Shown here piece after piece: positions 44,184 through 55,566 of a stretch of DNA of 64,000 bases. Location of the stretch: NCBI GenBank assembly GCA_026075535.2, contig AP026545.1:8122001-8186000 (forward strand). Direction: 5' to 3'. The position numbers and the translations under genes were made by a program. The DNA is from Tricholoma matsutake (taxonomy: Eukaryota; Basidiomycota; Agaricomycetes; Agaricales; Tricholomataceae). Under the pieces are notes generated by a model, which saw only the letters and a list, made by a program, of their open reading frames with translations, did not search any database and was not told where the DNA came from. How positions within the stretch are numbered: position 1 is the stretch's first letter; each line of letters begins with the position of its first letter.

Positions 44184-47100
44184 CATGGCCTGCACCAAAA
44201 AAATCACCCGGTACAATGTCCACATTTTTTCTTTTCATCGCTGACCCGTCATTAGACCAGCACCTTCCTCGCACAGTAATGGAGCGTCATCATACGTCCT
44301 CTCTATTTGACCAATTCCCAGATGATTCATCTTTTTATGTATTGGATGCAGAGACTCACTCCCTCCTGTTGAAAACATCCTGTGGTTAGTACTAGGTTTC
44401 ATTGTACCGATGGGGTTGTTCTGATATGGGCTCCATAGGCCCAAGTCGCACAAAAGGAAAAATGACAAACTTGTTTCCTCTAGTGAAGGGTAAGAGTCCT
44501 GTATTCTAGCTAATCATGGGCTAACATCTCATGTCGCAGAGAATCAGAGGCGGCTATGCACAGCCCCAATAAGAGCTGCCTTGCCACACCAGATACCTCA
44601 GAATACGACGATATGTTTGCAGTGTCCTCCAAAAGGTGAGATATACATTTTTCACGATACAATCATTCCCTGATTTTTTCTTATAATCATTCAGGGCGTC
44701 CGCCTTGGGTAGTGTCTCAAAGCAGCTTAAATTTGGTACCGCCGACATCTCTGAGTATGTTTCTTTTGTTGTACATGTTGATATTTTCCAGCTTTATCCC
44801 CATTCTTAGAGTGGAGGGCCGCTCAAAATCGCCTTTGAAGCAGGCCCCGGCACTTGAGAAGAAAGAGGTAGCCACCCCACCTTCTGATGCCAAGCATGGT
44901 GGAAGGCACGTTCGAAGCCAAAGTCCTGTTCAGGATCCTGTAACCATAAAGTATGTTGTCAGTCAAGTCAAATGATTAATACTGTTTCTGATGCCCTATT
45001 TCTCCTGGGTAGGTTGGAACCTGGAGTTGTGCCAAAGATTGCTGTAAAAAAGGTGTTGGCCTTAACAGAGTGGCATGGTGAAAAGTGTGCTCGCAGCCAA
45101 ACTCCAGAGGACATTGGGTGTGTCTTCCTTCCTATACGTTTTTCGCCACTAACATTGTTTGCTGCCAGTAATAGTATGGATACCATGGCAACCCCCTCTC
45201 GCCCTCAGCAACTGAAAAAACTTATGGAGAAAGGGGCTTACAACAGTACCTTAAGGTCTGTTGTTTCCATGATTTGAACCTTTTGTCTTTCCCATTTTTG
45301 TACAGCCCTCATCTGGCCGATGTCGTTGCACTTGATAACGTATCAGAAAAGGAAACCCCATAAGTTGCGCCATAGAATATTGATATACTCAATGTTCATC
45401 TTACAGTAAACACGAAACTGTCAGGAAAGCTACAAACCCTCCCAAGATGCAAGCACCTTTACCCTCGACTGCATCTTCCAGATCAGAATCGGAATGTGAC
45501 GCTTGAAACCATCCCAGGGATTTGCAGAAAGATAAAGTGTATGAAACATCCTGCTCTTCCTGTTTTTTTTTCTCATTTTATTTAGTAGGCACAGCCAACA
45601 AAAAGGGAAAAGGTGTGTATCTGGGCATTTTTTTCCTGTCTCAGATGTTTGTTTGACATATGATTATTTGTGCCAGAGAGCCCTCCATCTCAACTGAAGT
45701 GAGCGACGCCGTGGATTCTAGAAAATCCAAGGGGTACATTTTGATTTGCATGTTCTGGTTTCTTTTCACTGATTTTCAGTGGATGCAGGCAAGAGAAAAA
45801 GAAAGAGTGGGTGTTTTTTATATTCATTATCTCCCATTTTTGGATTGATTGGTTCTTAAGATGAACCAGGGAACAATCCCCATTTTCTGAAGGGGAAAGC
45901 GAACAAGATAGAGAGTCTGGGAAAGCTAGGCCATATGTGTATGTGCTGTTTGAATTTTCACTCGCCTTTGGGTCCAATTGTCATTTAATAGGGGCAGATG
46001 GCGAAAGGGGAAATATACTAGTCCTCATCCACGTCCACAAGAATCCTCAGTTATATCCATATCATCTGATTCAGAGCTAGAGGATGTCAAGCAGCCCTCT
46101 CATCCTGGAGTGGAGCGCTCCAAGGCAAGGGGCATGGCCTTAAAAAAATCCAAAAGTTCCGCCAGACTTATATATGAAGAGAATTCTGATGATCAGGACT
46201 TTATTGATGACTCTGCATTAGTGAACGATGAGTCTGATGAGAGGTCAGTGCTGCTTTATTATTGTCTACTGGTTTTCTTACATTGCATGGACGTAAAGGT
46301 CTGAATGGGGGAAGCCGGCCAGGAAGAGGGTGCACAAAGGAAAAATGTATTAATACCGCTCTCTATTCTGATTACTTTGAATTAAATGCAGAACTTCTGT
46401 TGTTTCTAGCATTGGGGACAGACCTATGGCACATAAGGAAGACAGACAAGCTACCCCTGAAAAAACATCGGAAGGTCTCGGAAAGGATAAAGCCGTGGTC
46501 AAAGATGGAACTGTACTCAATGAAAGCCTTCAAGACGAGGCTCTCAAGATGTGTACAAGTCCTTGAAGCCATTACTGTAGGAGGGTTCTGTTTCTCACAT
46601 CAATTTTGAGACCTTACGCTATTTCAGATATGTCTACATGGCACCGCATAGTTCCAAGGATGTTGTCGACACTGATAGTTATATAAAATATTCACTGATT
46701 GTGCCAGATTTGTACGGGATACAAAAAGAGTAAGTTTTTAATAAATATCAGAGATGTTTTGGTAATTGGTTTACACCCGAACAGGAACTTGGATGTGGCC
46801 CTAGCTTTTGAAAGTTATGGATGTTTCTTAAATCCTGCTCACGCAAGCTTGTCCTTTGTCAGGGCAAAAGATTACAGACTGGTAACCTCTGATACAGGGG
46901 AGAATGCGGTATTCTTGATCACAGGCTGCATTGGGGAAACCTATCTCAGAACCCCATACAGCTCAGGCTACAATTCTGATAAATGAGTATATCGTCTTCA
47001 TTTAGTCCCTCTCAGTCAAGAATTCCAACTGGCGGTGGCATATCTAGGCAATGCCTTTGGGGTACGCAACCTTGCAGGTCCTGTTTCTGGGCCCACATTT

Positions 47101-47598
47101 GCGCTCAGTACACGGAAAGAGGGAGCTAGCTCAGGCTGTGAGTTTTTCATTGAAAATCCTGCACATTTCAAGTTATACTGGTCGTAACTTAGCTCCAAAA
47201 AAATATTCGGGTGCTCACTTGTCGAAATACTCCTCTCCCTCGAAAGGCGGAAGTTTGTCCAAAATTAACACGGATAACTATCCGAGTTTTCTCGATTTCG
47301 ATCAGCCCGGTATGAGTCGCTAACTTCAGTTTGCTTCGGTGGTGCTGATTTTGTTTTTTTAGTTCCTATCTTTGATGCAATGCAGAAGGGATTTAAGTTT
47401 GACGAACATAGCTTTGACAGACTGAATAATCTGCCTCTATGGGGAGGCGGTAAACGAGATCTTGTCAACAACTCTGTAGTCACAGTGGGTTTTGCTGCTG
47501 GTTCCTTTGAACCCACTATAGGACTGCACACAAATGGGAGGTCCCTAGCTCTTATGCCTAATATTCTATTTGTAATTGTTCTTGGCCTTCTAGCTTAG
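44184..47598 (+). CDS. Multi-exon basic hypothetical protein, structure tentative
   Basis: Starts MACTKKITR at 44184 with a GTACAATG donor. Many short exons with introns of about 45-55 bp follow: Lys/Pro/Ser-rich pieces (VEGRSKSPLKQAPALEKKEV, VPKIAVKKVLALTEWHGEKC), a Ser/Glu-rich part (SVISISSDSELEDVKQPS), then a globular C-terminal half: VDTDSYIKYSLIVPDLYGIQ, VALAFESYGCFLNPAHASLS, LITGCIGETYLRTPYSSGYN, AVAYLGNAFGVRNLAGPVSG, and the last exon SFDRLNNLPLWGGGKRDLVN, VTVGFAAGSFEP, NILFVIVLGL with TAG at 47596. The terminal domain recurs in Agaricomycete proteins as far as I recall; its role is unknown. TGA codons around 45505 and near 46560 may mean decay or wrong exon calls. Confidence 0.45.
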
Positions 47599-47842
47599 TT
47601 TCCCCTTGGTACCATCATTTCTAATTGGACAAACGCCTTGTCATTCATCATAGTCAGTATGCGATGATGATACTCAACCCGGAAACCCAAACAAAACCCA
47701 CAAAATGGCTTTAGATGGTATAACACGAGTCAGAGGAAGGTTGCGAGGCCCTCTAGAAGTCACCTGTCAGACCGACCGTCAAATAGTCATAAAACAACTG
47801 CTCGTCGAAGCAGTTCGAGGCTAAAAGAATGTGTTTCAAGAC

Positions 47843-47960
47843 TTTGCGATGATTTTCGAGGGGTTGCGATGATTTTCGAGGGGTTGCGATGATTTTCGAG
47901 GTGTTGCAATGATTTTTGAGACTTTGTGATGATTTTCGAGATGTCGCAATATTTTTCGAA
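47843..47960. repeat. 19-bp tandem repeat
   Basis: Unit GTTGCGATGATTTTCGAGG in three good and several decayed copies, part of the larger non-coding repeat. Confidence 0.85.
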
Positions 47961-48539
47961 GAGGTTTCGAGGAATTTCGAGTGCGCAGATATGTTTGGAC
48001 GCAAGATCGGGGGACTAGACGAGTAGTAGAAGTGACAAAAAGGCTAATCGAGGGAAGTGAGAGCAAAAATAGCATAATGCGAGGAATTTTGAGGAATTTT
48101 GAGGAAGTTTAGCATAAAACACCAAACTTCAGACTGAATAAGACTAAACTGTACTCTCAAATCACTGTGATCTGGGAGGAAGATGACAACTTTCTTGTTT
48201 TTCTTTGTATCTAGTACATCTTTTTATATAAAATAAAGAAAGTACCTAAAAAGGCTAGAGAACATGAGGCAAACATGTGGAAAACTCGAGGCAAAAGACA
48301 ATATAAGTATATCAGAACAATAAAGCGAGCCTAGAAGGGGTGAATATAACACATGATGAAGAAATAATAAGAAAGAATAGCTAAAACCAGACTGTCCTTG
48401 TTATAAATTGAATAAAAGATCGGAAACTGCTTCGAGCAGATTGTATGCATGCACATGTGGTCGAAATGTGTTCGATATATGCGATATAGTGTCCCATGTG
48501 TCCAGCATGCGTCCGAAGATCATTCAAACAAGAAATACT

Positions 48540-48895
48540 GTGTCCGATGATGTTTTTCAAGGTTTGATGTTGTTCGATCGTGTTCGATACGATGCTCGCG
48601 ATGCTCAACGATGCTCCATGATGTTCGCAATGCTCGATGATGCTCGATGATGTTCGCGATGCTCGATGATGCTCAATGATGTTCGCGATGCTCAACGATG
48701 TTCGATCATGTTCGATATGATGCTCAATGATGTTTGATCGTGTTTGATATGATCCTTGACGATGTTCGATCACGTTCGATATGATGCTCGCGCTGCTCGA
48801 TGATGCTCAATGATGTTCGTGATGCTTGACGATGTTCAATCGCGTTTGATATGATCCTCGACAATGTTCAATTGCGTTTGATATGATGCTCACGC
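48540..48895. repeat. Tandem array of GATGTTCG / GATGCTCG words
   Basis: Complex array of 10-26-bp units such as GATGCTCGATGATGTTCGCG. The copy at 23.2-24.3 kb has only a few such units, so the array expanded here. It produces a spurious minus-strand frame rich in Ile/Glu/His. Confidence 0.85.
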
Positions 48896-49037
48896 TCAGT
48901 AGACTTGGTCAGGAGTGGTCATGCTGCTTCTGGGACCTTGTGCAAGTTATCCGATGTGATTAGAATGTGGTCAAAACGGTGAATCGGCCTTTGAGCTGAG
49001 GAGACAACCTATCAGCAATAGTACAGGTGATTCTATG

Positions 49038-49171
49038 TTACATTTTTTGGTACACATTTCTGAATATACTAGTGTCAAGCCGACCAGATTTGCAGAGAGC
49101 ATACTCAACAAATATTACCCCAAAGTCCATCTGTTGACGACGATGATCTGGGATGATGTGCATGAGATAAT
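49038..49171 (-). pseudogene. 3' end of the minus-strand gene split by the Ty3 nest
   Basis: Continues the frame of 62996-64000 after the LTR elements are removed: from VHDY (ending in the ATAAT target copy) directly into LMHIIPDHRRQQMDFGVIF, then VEYALCKSG and RNVYQKM with TAA at 49038-49040. The 43 codons are in frame, which confirms the target-site duplication and shows the insertion hit coding sequence. Confidence 0.7.
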
Positions 49172-49505
49172 TGTTAGGAAACCACCCCATTACCTAATAA
49201 ACTTTCATTTTTATTTTATTATGTTGAATTACGCTACATGATGCCAAATGACGCTACATTTTGATAGCATGAGAATTTTATTTTGCACACATCAAAATGT
49301 ATGCACATGTACGAGTGCGTCGGTAACAACAATGTACAATATATGTAACATAGTATATAAACCCTAAATATATGCCTAGGGGACCCCAGTTGTGTTCTCT
49401 TAGGTATTCCACCTACGTTTTCAGTGTGAAAGGCCTATCTCAACAAACTCACCTATTAATAACCCCACGCATCAAAAACATCATTTCCCCCATCACGAGC
49501 GCAGA
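49172..49505 (+). repeat. 5' LTR of outer Ty3 element, first part
   Basis: Matches 62594-62927. Nearly every difference is a CpG in the 3' LTR that reads TG or CA here. Confidence 0.95.
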
Positions 49506-50157
49506 TGTTATGATTTGTTATCTGGACCCACAAGACCAGGCACTTCATTTTTCTTATTCGACTCGACTCACTTCTGACAGGAGACACCTTGACACATGGT
49601 GACTCCATGCACCCGAACCCACTCCCATGCATGCTGTGATATGACAGCCCTTTGACATGAGGTCCGTGACGTCGGACACTCATGATCAACATGCTGTGCT
49701 GCAGCATGTCCTTGACATTGGATGCCTCATGCAAGGCATGAGGCCTGTCTTTTCTATTGTTCTTTCTATTTATACTTGAAAACGATCCTACATTCCAATT
49801 GGACAATAGATATCTTCGAACCGTATATAAGCTGTAGTAATACTGCCTGTATTCCTCAGCTTGACCTAATTCAAATAACAGTGTTAGACTCAACCAGAAC
49901 ACTCGACAGCTTAGGAAGCCCCTAGCTGTGATAACTCGAACTCGACAGTTGGAAAGCCTCCAACTGTGATACACAACCTATGGTCTACTCAGAAAGCCTC
50001 TGAGTACGGACAGCCATCACGACTTGAGGAAGTACCCAAGTGAAGGCAGGAAGCCTGATATGCTAGGAAAGTCTCCTAGTGCGATACGAGACAGTTGGAA
50101 AGCCTCCAACTGTAACATACGAAGCCAAGGCTGAGTTAAGGACCTATAGTCTTAACA
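49506..50157 (+). repeat. 5' LTR of inner Ty3 element
   Basis: 652 bp. Contains one 9-bp-stem hairpin at 49724-49744 (GCCTCATGC-AAG-GCATGAGGC) and the seven-hairpin array at 49907-50113. Confidence 0.95.
49907..50113 (+). other. Array of seven short hairpins with AAGCC-type loops
   Basis: Consecutive stem-loops with different stems but a common loop: 49907-49928 (CAGCTTAGG/CCTAGCTG, loop AAGCC), 49945-49967 (ACAGTTGGA/TCCAACTGT, AAGCC), 49986-50006 (TACTCAGA/TCTGAGTA, AAGCC), 50022-50041 (imperfect, AAGTA), 50047-50057 (CAGG/CCTG, AAG), 50063-50079 (CTAGGA/TCCTAG, AAGTC) and 50091-50113 (as the second, AAGCC). Most linkers contain GTGATA or GCGATACGA. The same array is in the 3' LTR (about 56851-57057). 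By position it should lie late in the LTR, transcribed into the 5' and 3' ends of the RNA. Confidence 0.8.
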
Positions 50158-50441
50158 AAAGGTCAAGCTGATCTACGAAGTCCACCTACCTAGGTGCAGA
50201 CACAACGTCTTTCAGACAAAGCCCAGACAGACCTCCAACCAGAGCATCATCATCAGGAAGAACCCCGTGGTATAGGTACCAGGGTCAACTAGTACAATAC
50301 TCGGAACCAGCACAGAAGTGGTTCTCAAAGAGAACCAGTGACAAAGAACCCCGATACCTCAACAAAGAGGACTTTAGATCCCTCGATACAGAAGAAACTC
50401 CAGAACGAGACCCATTCTCCTTATCCAATGACAACGCCAAC
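50158..50441 (+). other. Leader of inner Ty3 element
   Basis: Untranslated leader between 5' LTR and gag. Should hold the primer binding site at its start (AAAGGTCAAGCTGATC); the priming molecule was not identified. A perfect hairpin, GGTTCTC-AAA-GAGAACC, lies at 50320-50336. Confidence 0.5.
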
Positions 50442-51293
50442 ATGTCTACCAAACCCACCACGTCAACCAAAGAAATCAGAATCCGAACCCCGTCTGACTT
50501 TACAGGGGACCAAACGAGAACTGCAAAGTTCTTACAAGAAGTGAAACTCTATCTGAGAGTGAACCATGGAATCTACGACACCGATGAGAAGAAAATTATC
50601 TTTGCACTATCCTTCATGAATGGAGGAACCGCCGCGCCCTGGGCACAGACATGGGCAGAAAAGGAAGACCTAGGAACATGGTCAACCTTCGAGACGACGC
50701 TCAAGACAGTGTTCACCCCAATTGATGAAGCTGGCAGGGCCAGAACAGAGATAAAGACACTAAAGCAGGGACAGGACCTGGAGGACTACATTGCGCAGTT
50801 CCGAATCCTGTGAGAGAAGGCAGGAATCCACAACGACACTGCCCTCATCGAACTCTTCATGGATGGGTTAAACCCCAGGCTCCTTGAAAGAGTTTTTAAC
50901 ATGGAAATGATCCCCATGACCCTAGAAGGGATGATCAACGCTGCCTCCAAGTATGATGGGCAATGGAGGAGAGCAAAGGCTATAACCGGGAGAGCACAGG
51001 AAGCCTTGGCAAGAAGGCTACCCAACTCCGAGACAAAAGAAGGCCCGCTCGAGATCAACCAACTCTCCAACACAGAGAGGATCGAGCACATGAAGAAGGG
51101 ATTATGCTTCGTGTACCACCAACCAGGACACAGAGCAACTGGACATAAGAAAGGGGAGACAAGGACCAAGGACCGGCCTTTCCCAAAGAACAAAGGCAGA
51201 GAAGCCTACTCGAAGATCCGAGCAATCATGAAAGAACTCGATGAAGAAGGAAAGGAGAAAGCTCTCGCCTTAATAGGGGATGAGGGTTTTTAA
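50442..51293 (+). pseudogene. Ty3 gag, degenerate zinc knuckle, one TGA
   Basis: ATG at 50442. Capsid-like block: RIRTPSDFTGDQTRTAKFLQ, EVKLYLRVNHGIYDTDEKKI, FALSFMNGGTAAPWAQTW, LKTVFTPIDEAGRARTEIKT, then TGA at 50811-50813 (fits CGA), then LIELFMDGLNPRLLERVFNM. The zinc-knuckle position reads CFVYHQPGHRATGH, so the second and last Cys of C-x2-C-x4-H-x4-C are lost. It ends with TAA at 51291-51293, about 17 bases before the pol ATG, in a different frame. Confidence 0.8.
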
Positions 51294-51310
51294 AGAGGTG
51301 GCCTGCCTCG

Positions 51311-54300
51311 ATGCCAGGTACCACCGAACTCTCTGTCTGCTCTGTATTACTAGCCACTTTGAAGAATCAATCTATGCATTTAGATATCAAAGGGCTAGGA
51401 GCAGGCAGAGGGAAAGCCGTCGAAACCAAAGCCCTACTCGACTCAGGAGCAGGAGGAATATTCATGAGCCACAAATTCGCAAAAAGTGGCGGATTTGAAC
51501 TACACCCCCTGGAAAGGACAATCAGGGTCAAGAATGTAGATGGAACCCCAAACAAGAAAGGGGAGATCTCCCACTACACCAAAGGATTCTTAACGATCAA
51601 TGGAAGATCGTTCCCGACAAGCTTCCTCATTGCAGGATTAGGGAAAGAATCAGTTATCCTGGGTCTGCCATGGCTCAGAAGAATCAACCCAGTGATCGAC
51701 TGGAGAATTGGAACCTTCCAATTCCGAACGACTGACCGAACCCACCCAGAATTCTCTTTTGGAAAAGGGAAAACCCTCATTGGAAGGGTGCAAACAGAGA
51801 AATCCAACGATGAACCTCTGGCTTGGTGCCAGAGAACAGTCAAAGAAGAAGGGAAGCCCTTCAAAGAAATGACAAGAGAGGAGAAATGGGCATGGGCACA
51901 AAAGATGGTCGCCCAAGCAAAAGAAAAGATGGGCCTCAAGACAGAGGCGAAAGAAGAAGAGTGACTTACATGGCACTGTGTAGCCACTAAAGAACTAGAA
52001 AAGCTCGCCCTCGAAAAGAAATGGAGGAACGAGGAACAGCTAACAAAATGCCGGAAAATTGCTGATAAAGCAAGGCAGATGGGAGAAGCCCTTTGGACTA
52101 AGCTGGGAAAGAACACAGTACCCACCGAAACAAGAAAGGCAACCATCGAAGAAGTAGAAGATGAAGAGATTGTGGTCACGACTCTTCAAGATGTGGAGCC
52201 CATTGGGCCACAAGATGAAGAAGACACTGGGAAGGAAAACCCAGCACAGGCAAACCACGAACTGGCAACGGAACTGGCAATGGAACTGGCAACGGAACAA
52301 CCAAAAGAGACACCCGAACTAAAGATCGAAGATGATGAGCTACTAGTCGCCTACATCCGAGGAGAACCCATCATTGGAATATTCGAACCAGCTAAGACAC
52401 CACTGACAGAGGAATATGACGAGCCAAGATATGGATATTCTCAGATGACAAAGACAATCTCTTGGATCATAAAGGCAAAAGGATCACCGCGATATGCTTA
52501 TGGACAAAATATCTGGATCAGGGCAAAAACATCGGTCTCACAACACCTGACACACAAGAAGGAAGGAGACGCCGAACAGAAGACCCTCGACGAGCTACTC
52601 CCCAAACAGTACAGGGAGTACCGACGGATATTTGAAAAGGAAGCATTGGAGAGATTCCCAGAATCAAGACCCTGGGATCATGCAATCAAACTGAAAACAG
52701 ACTTTACGGCAAAGGATTGCAGGGTTTACCCATTGTCACCAGCAGAACAAAAGAAACTTGATGAGTTTCTTGATGAAAGCCTGCAGAAAGGATACATCTG
52801 ACCATCGAAATCGCCCATGGCATCGCCATTCTTCTTCATTGCGAAGAAGGACTCGGACACGCTATGACCCTGCCAGGATTACAGGTACTTGAATAACAGA
52901 ACAATCAAGAACACCTACCTGCTGCCGCTGGTAGGAGACCTGTTGGACAAACTGAGAGGGGTGAAATGGTTTATGAAATTGGACATCCGATGGGGATACC
53001 ACAATGTCAGAATCAAGGATGGAGATCAATGGAAAGCAGCCTTCAAGATGAACAGGGGGCTGTTTGAGCCAACAGTGATGTTCTTCGGATTATGCAACTC
53101 ACCGGCAACCTTCCAGGCAATGATGAACGAGATATTCTGTGACATGATCGGAGAAGGATGGCTCGTGATTTACATGGACAACATCCTGATATTCTCCAAG
53201 GATCAGAACAAACACCAGGAAAGGACAAAGAGAGTACTGCAAAGGCTGGCAGAGAACAACCTATACCTGAAACCAGAGAAATGCAAGTTTGACGTCCACA
53301 AAGTGGAATTCTTGGGTCTGATCATCCAACCCAACGAAATTGACATGGACAACATGAAACTGGCAGGTATACAGGATTGGCCAACCCCAACAAATGTAAA
53401 GGCAGTCAGATCTTTCCTGGGATTTGGAAACTTCTACAGGAAGTTTATCGGACATTTTGCGGAGACAAGCAGACCACTTAATGAGCTGATGAAGAAGGAC
53501 AAAACGTTCAACTGGACAACCGAATGCGAACAGGCCTTTCAGATGCTGAAAAGGAAATTCGCAGAAGCACCGGTACTGCTGATGCCAGACCCGACAAAGC
53601 CATTCACAATCAAATCAGACGCCTCAAAACACGCAACAGGAGGAGTGCTGAGACAAAGGGATATGAATGGAGACTGGCATCCGTGCGGATACATATCGCA
53701 TGCACTGACACCAATGGAATGGAACTACGAGATATACGACAGGGAACTTCTGGCGATAGTACGATCGCTGGAAACTTGGAGACACTACTTGCTGGGTTCA
53801 GAACACCCGGTAGTAATCCTCTCGGATCACAAGAACCTAACGTACTTCCGGACGGCACAGAAACTGAACAGATGACAGGCAAGATGGAGCTTATTCCTAT
53901 CGGAATTCGACTTGCAACTCGTCCACGTACCTGGATCTCAGATGGTACAGAGCGATGCACTATCACGGAGAGCGGACCATATACCGGAAGAAGACAACGA
54001 TAATGAAGACGTCACAATGCTGCCAGAAACAGTATTTGTGAAATTCATTGACACAGAAATGCATGATCTACTTGCGGGTAGTATCATGAAAGATGATCTG
54101 GTAAAAAGCGCAATCAAGGTGCTAAAGACAAAAGGAACGCCGCTGATCAAGTTGGCATTGGAAGATTGGAAAATAGAAGACGGCCTTCTATTCTTCCGAG
54201 ACAGGTGCTATGTCCCAGACAACAGAGATCTATGGAAGAAGCTAGTGCAAAAATACCATGAAGGAGTAACCAGCGGACACCCGGGACAATGGCAGACAAC

Positions 54301-55498
54301 TGAAATGGTTAGGAGAGACTACTGGTGGCCAGGAATGATGACGTACATCAAAAACTACCTCGCTGGATGCGCAACATGCCAGCAAATGAAGGTCAACACC
54401 CACCCGACGACACCGCCTCTACAACCAATTAAATCCGAAGCAACAAGACCATTTGCAATGGTGATGACCGATTTCATAACTGACTTACCAGAGTCCAATG
54501 GTTATGATGCACTCATGGTCGTGGTAGACCATGGGCTTATGAAGGGGGTAATTTCTATCCCTTGCAGGAAAACTATAGATGCATTGGGAGTGGCCACCCT
54601 CTATCTAGACAATGTCTACAAACGATTTGGCCTCCCAGACAAGATCATCTCTGACAGAGATCCCAGATTCGCCTCCCAGCTGTTCCAGGAGCTAGGGAGA
54701 CTGCTCAGAATCAAGCTGGCAATGAGCACAGCGTACCACCCCCAGACCGACAGGGAGACAGAACGGGTGAACCAGGAAGTGGAAGTATACTTACGAATCT
54801 TCTGCTTGAACAACCAGGAGAATTGGAAACACCTCCTCCCAACCGCGGAGTTCACGCACAACCAGAGAACCCACTCCATACAGAAGAACTCTCCATTCTA
54901 CCTCATGATGGGCTATGAGCCCAAGGCGATCCCCCTCCCGTACTTGAAAACGAACATACCGGCTATCGAGAAGCGAATTGTCACACTGCAACAAGCCTGA
55001 GACAAAGCGAAGGCAACTCATGAGTTAGCCAGACAGATGATGGCAGAAAGGACGACAAGACACTTCACCCCATTCAAAGAAGGAGATGGAGTGTGGCTAG
55101 AAGCAAAGAACCTCAAAATGACGCATGCAACGAGGAAGCTCGCACCAAAGAGAGAAGGACCATTCACAATCGACAAGGTCCTGAGCCCACTCTCCTACTG
55201 ACTGAAGTTACCAGAACAGTGGAAAATACACCCGGGATTCCACGCAGCACTCCTTTCCCCATACAAAGAAACCGAGACACATAAACCAAACTTCCCAGAA
55301 CCACCGCCCGATCTGATAGAAGGTGAATCGGAATATGAAGTGGAAGCGATCATTGGACATAAGAAGAAAGGAAGGACCATGCACTTCCTAGTGAAGTGGG
55401 TCAGATATCCGACCTCGGAGAACTCGTGGGAGCCCAAGGGAAACCTGACTAATGCCAAGAGAATCCTAGGGGCATATAAACAGCGACGACAGCTGTAG
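51311..55498 (+). pseudogene. Ty3 pol: protease, RT, RNase H, integrase, chromodomain; six TGA, no frameshift
   Basis: One frame over nearly 4.2 kb. Protease ALLDSGAGGIFMS near 51430. [42 protein letters not shown], catalytic [10 protein letters not shown] near 53172 (second Asp lost), [16 protein letters not shown]. RNase [14 protein letters not shown] near 53610 and [10 protein letters not shown] near 53820. Integrase: HEGVTSGHPG, CATCQQMK, TDFITDLPESNGYD, ISDRDPRFASQLFQ, YHPQTDRETERVNQ. Chromodomain: YEVEAIIGHKKKGRTMHFL then VKWVRYPTSENSWEP near 55390. TGA at 51962, 52799, 52865, 53873, 54998 and 55198. The 53873 one replaces Trp (TGG); the others fit CGA. Confidence 0.9.
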
Positions 55499-55566
55499 AA
55501 CCCCCAAGACCAAGACACCCACCAAACTAACCACAAAAGAAACCACAGAAAACTCCCCACCTATCC

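Larger units (their letters stand above)
47740..49016 (-). repeat. Second copy of the non-coding repeat, with satellite expansions
   Basis: Minus-strand relative of 23178-24300: the plus-strand end GGAGACAACCTATCA at 49000-49016 matches the start TGATAGGTTGTCTCC there, and the middle and other end also align. It lies just beyond the stop codon of the interrupted gene ending at 49038. Internal tandem arrays distinguish it from the first copy. Confidence 0.6.

Noticed and set aside
48381..48773. 130-codon minus-strand frame rich in IIEH
   Set aside because: Translation of the GATGTTCG satellite.
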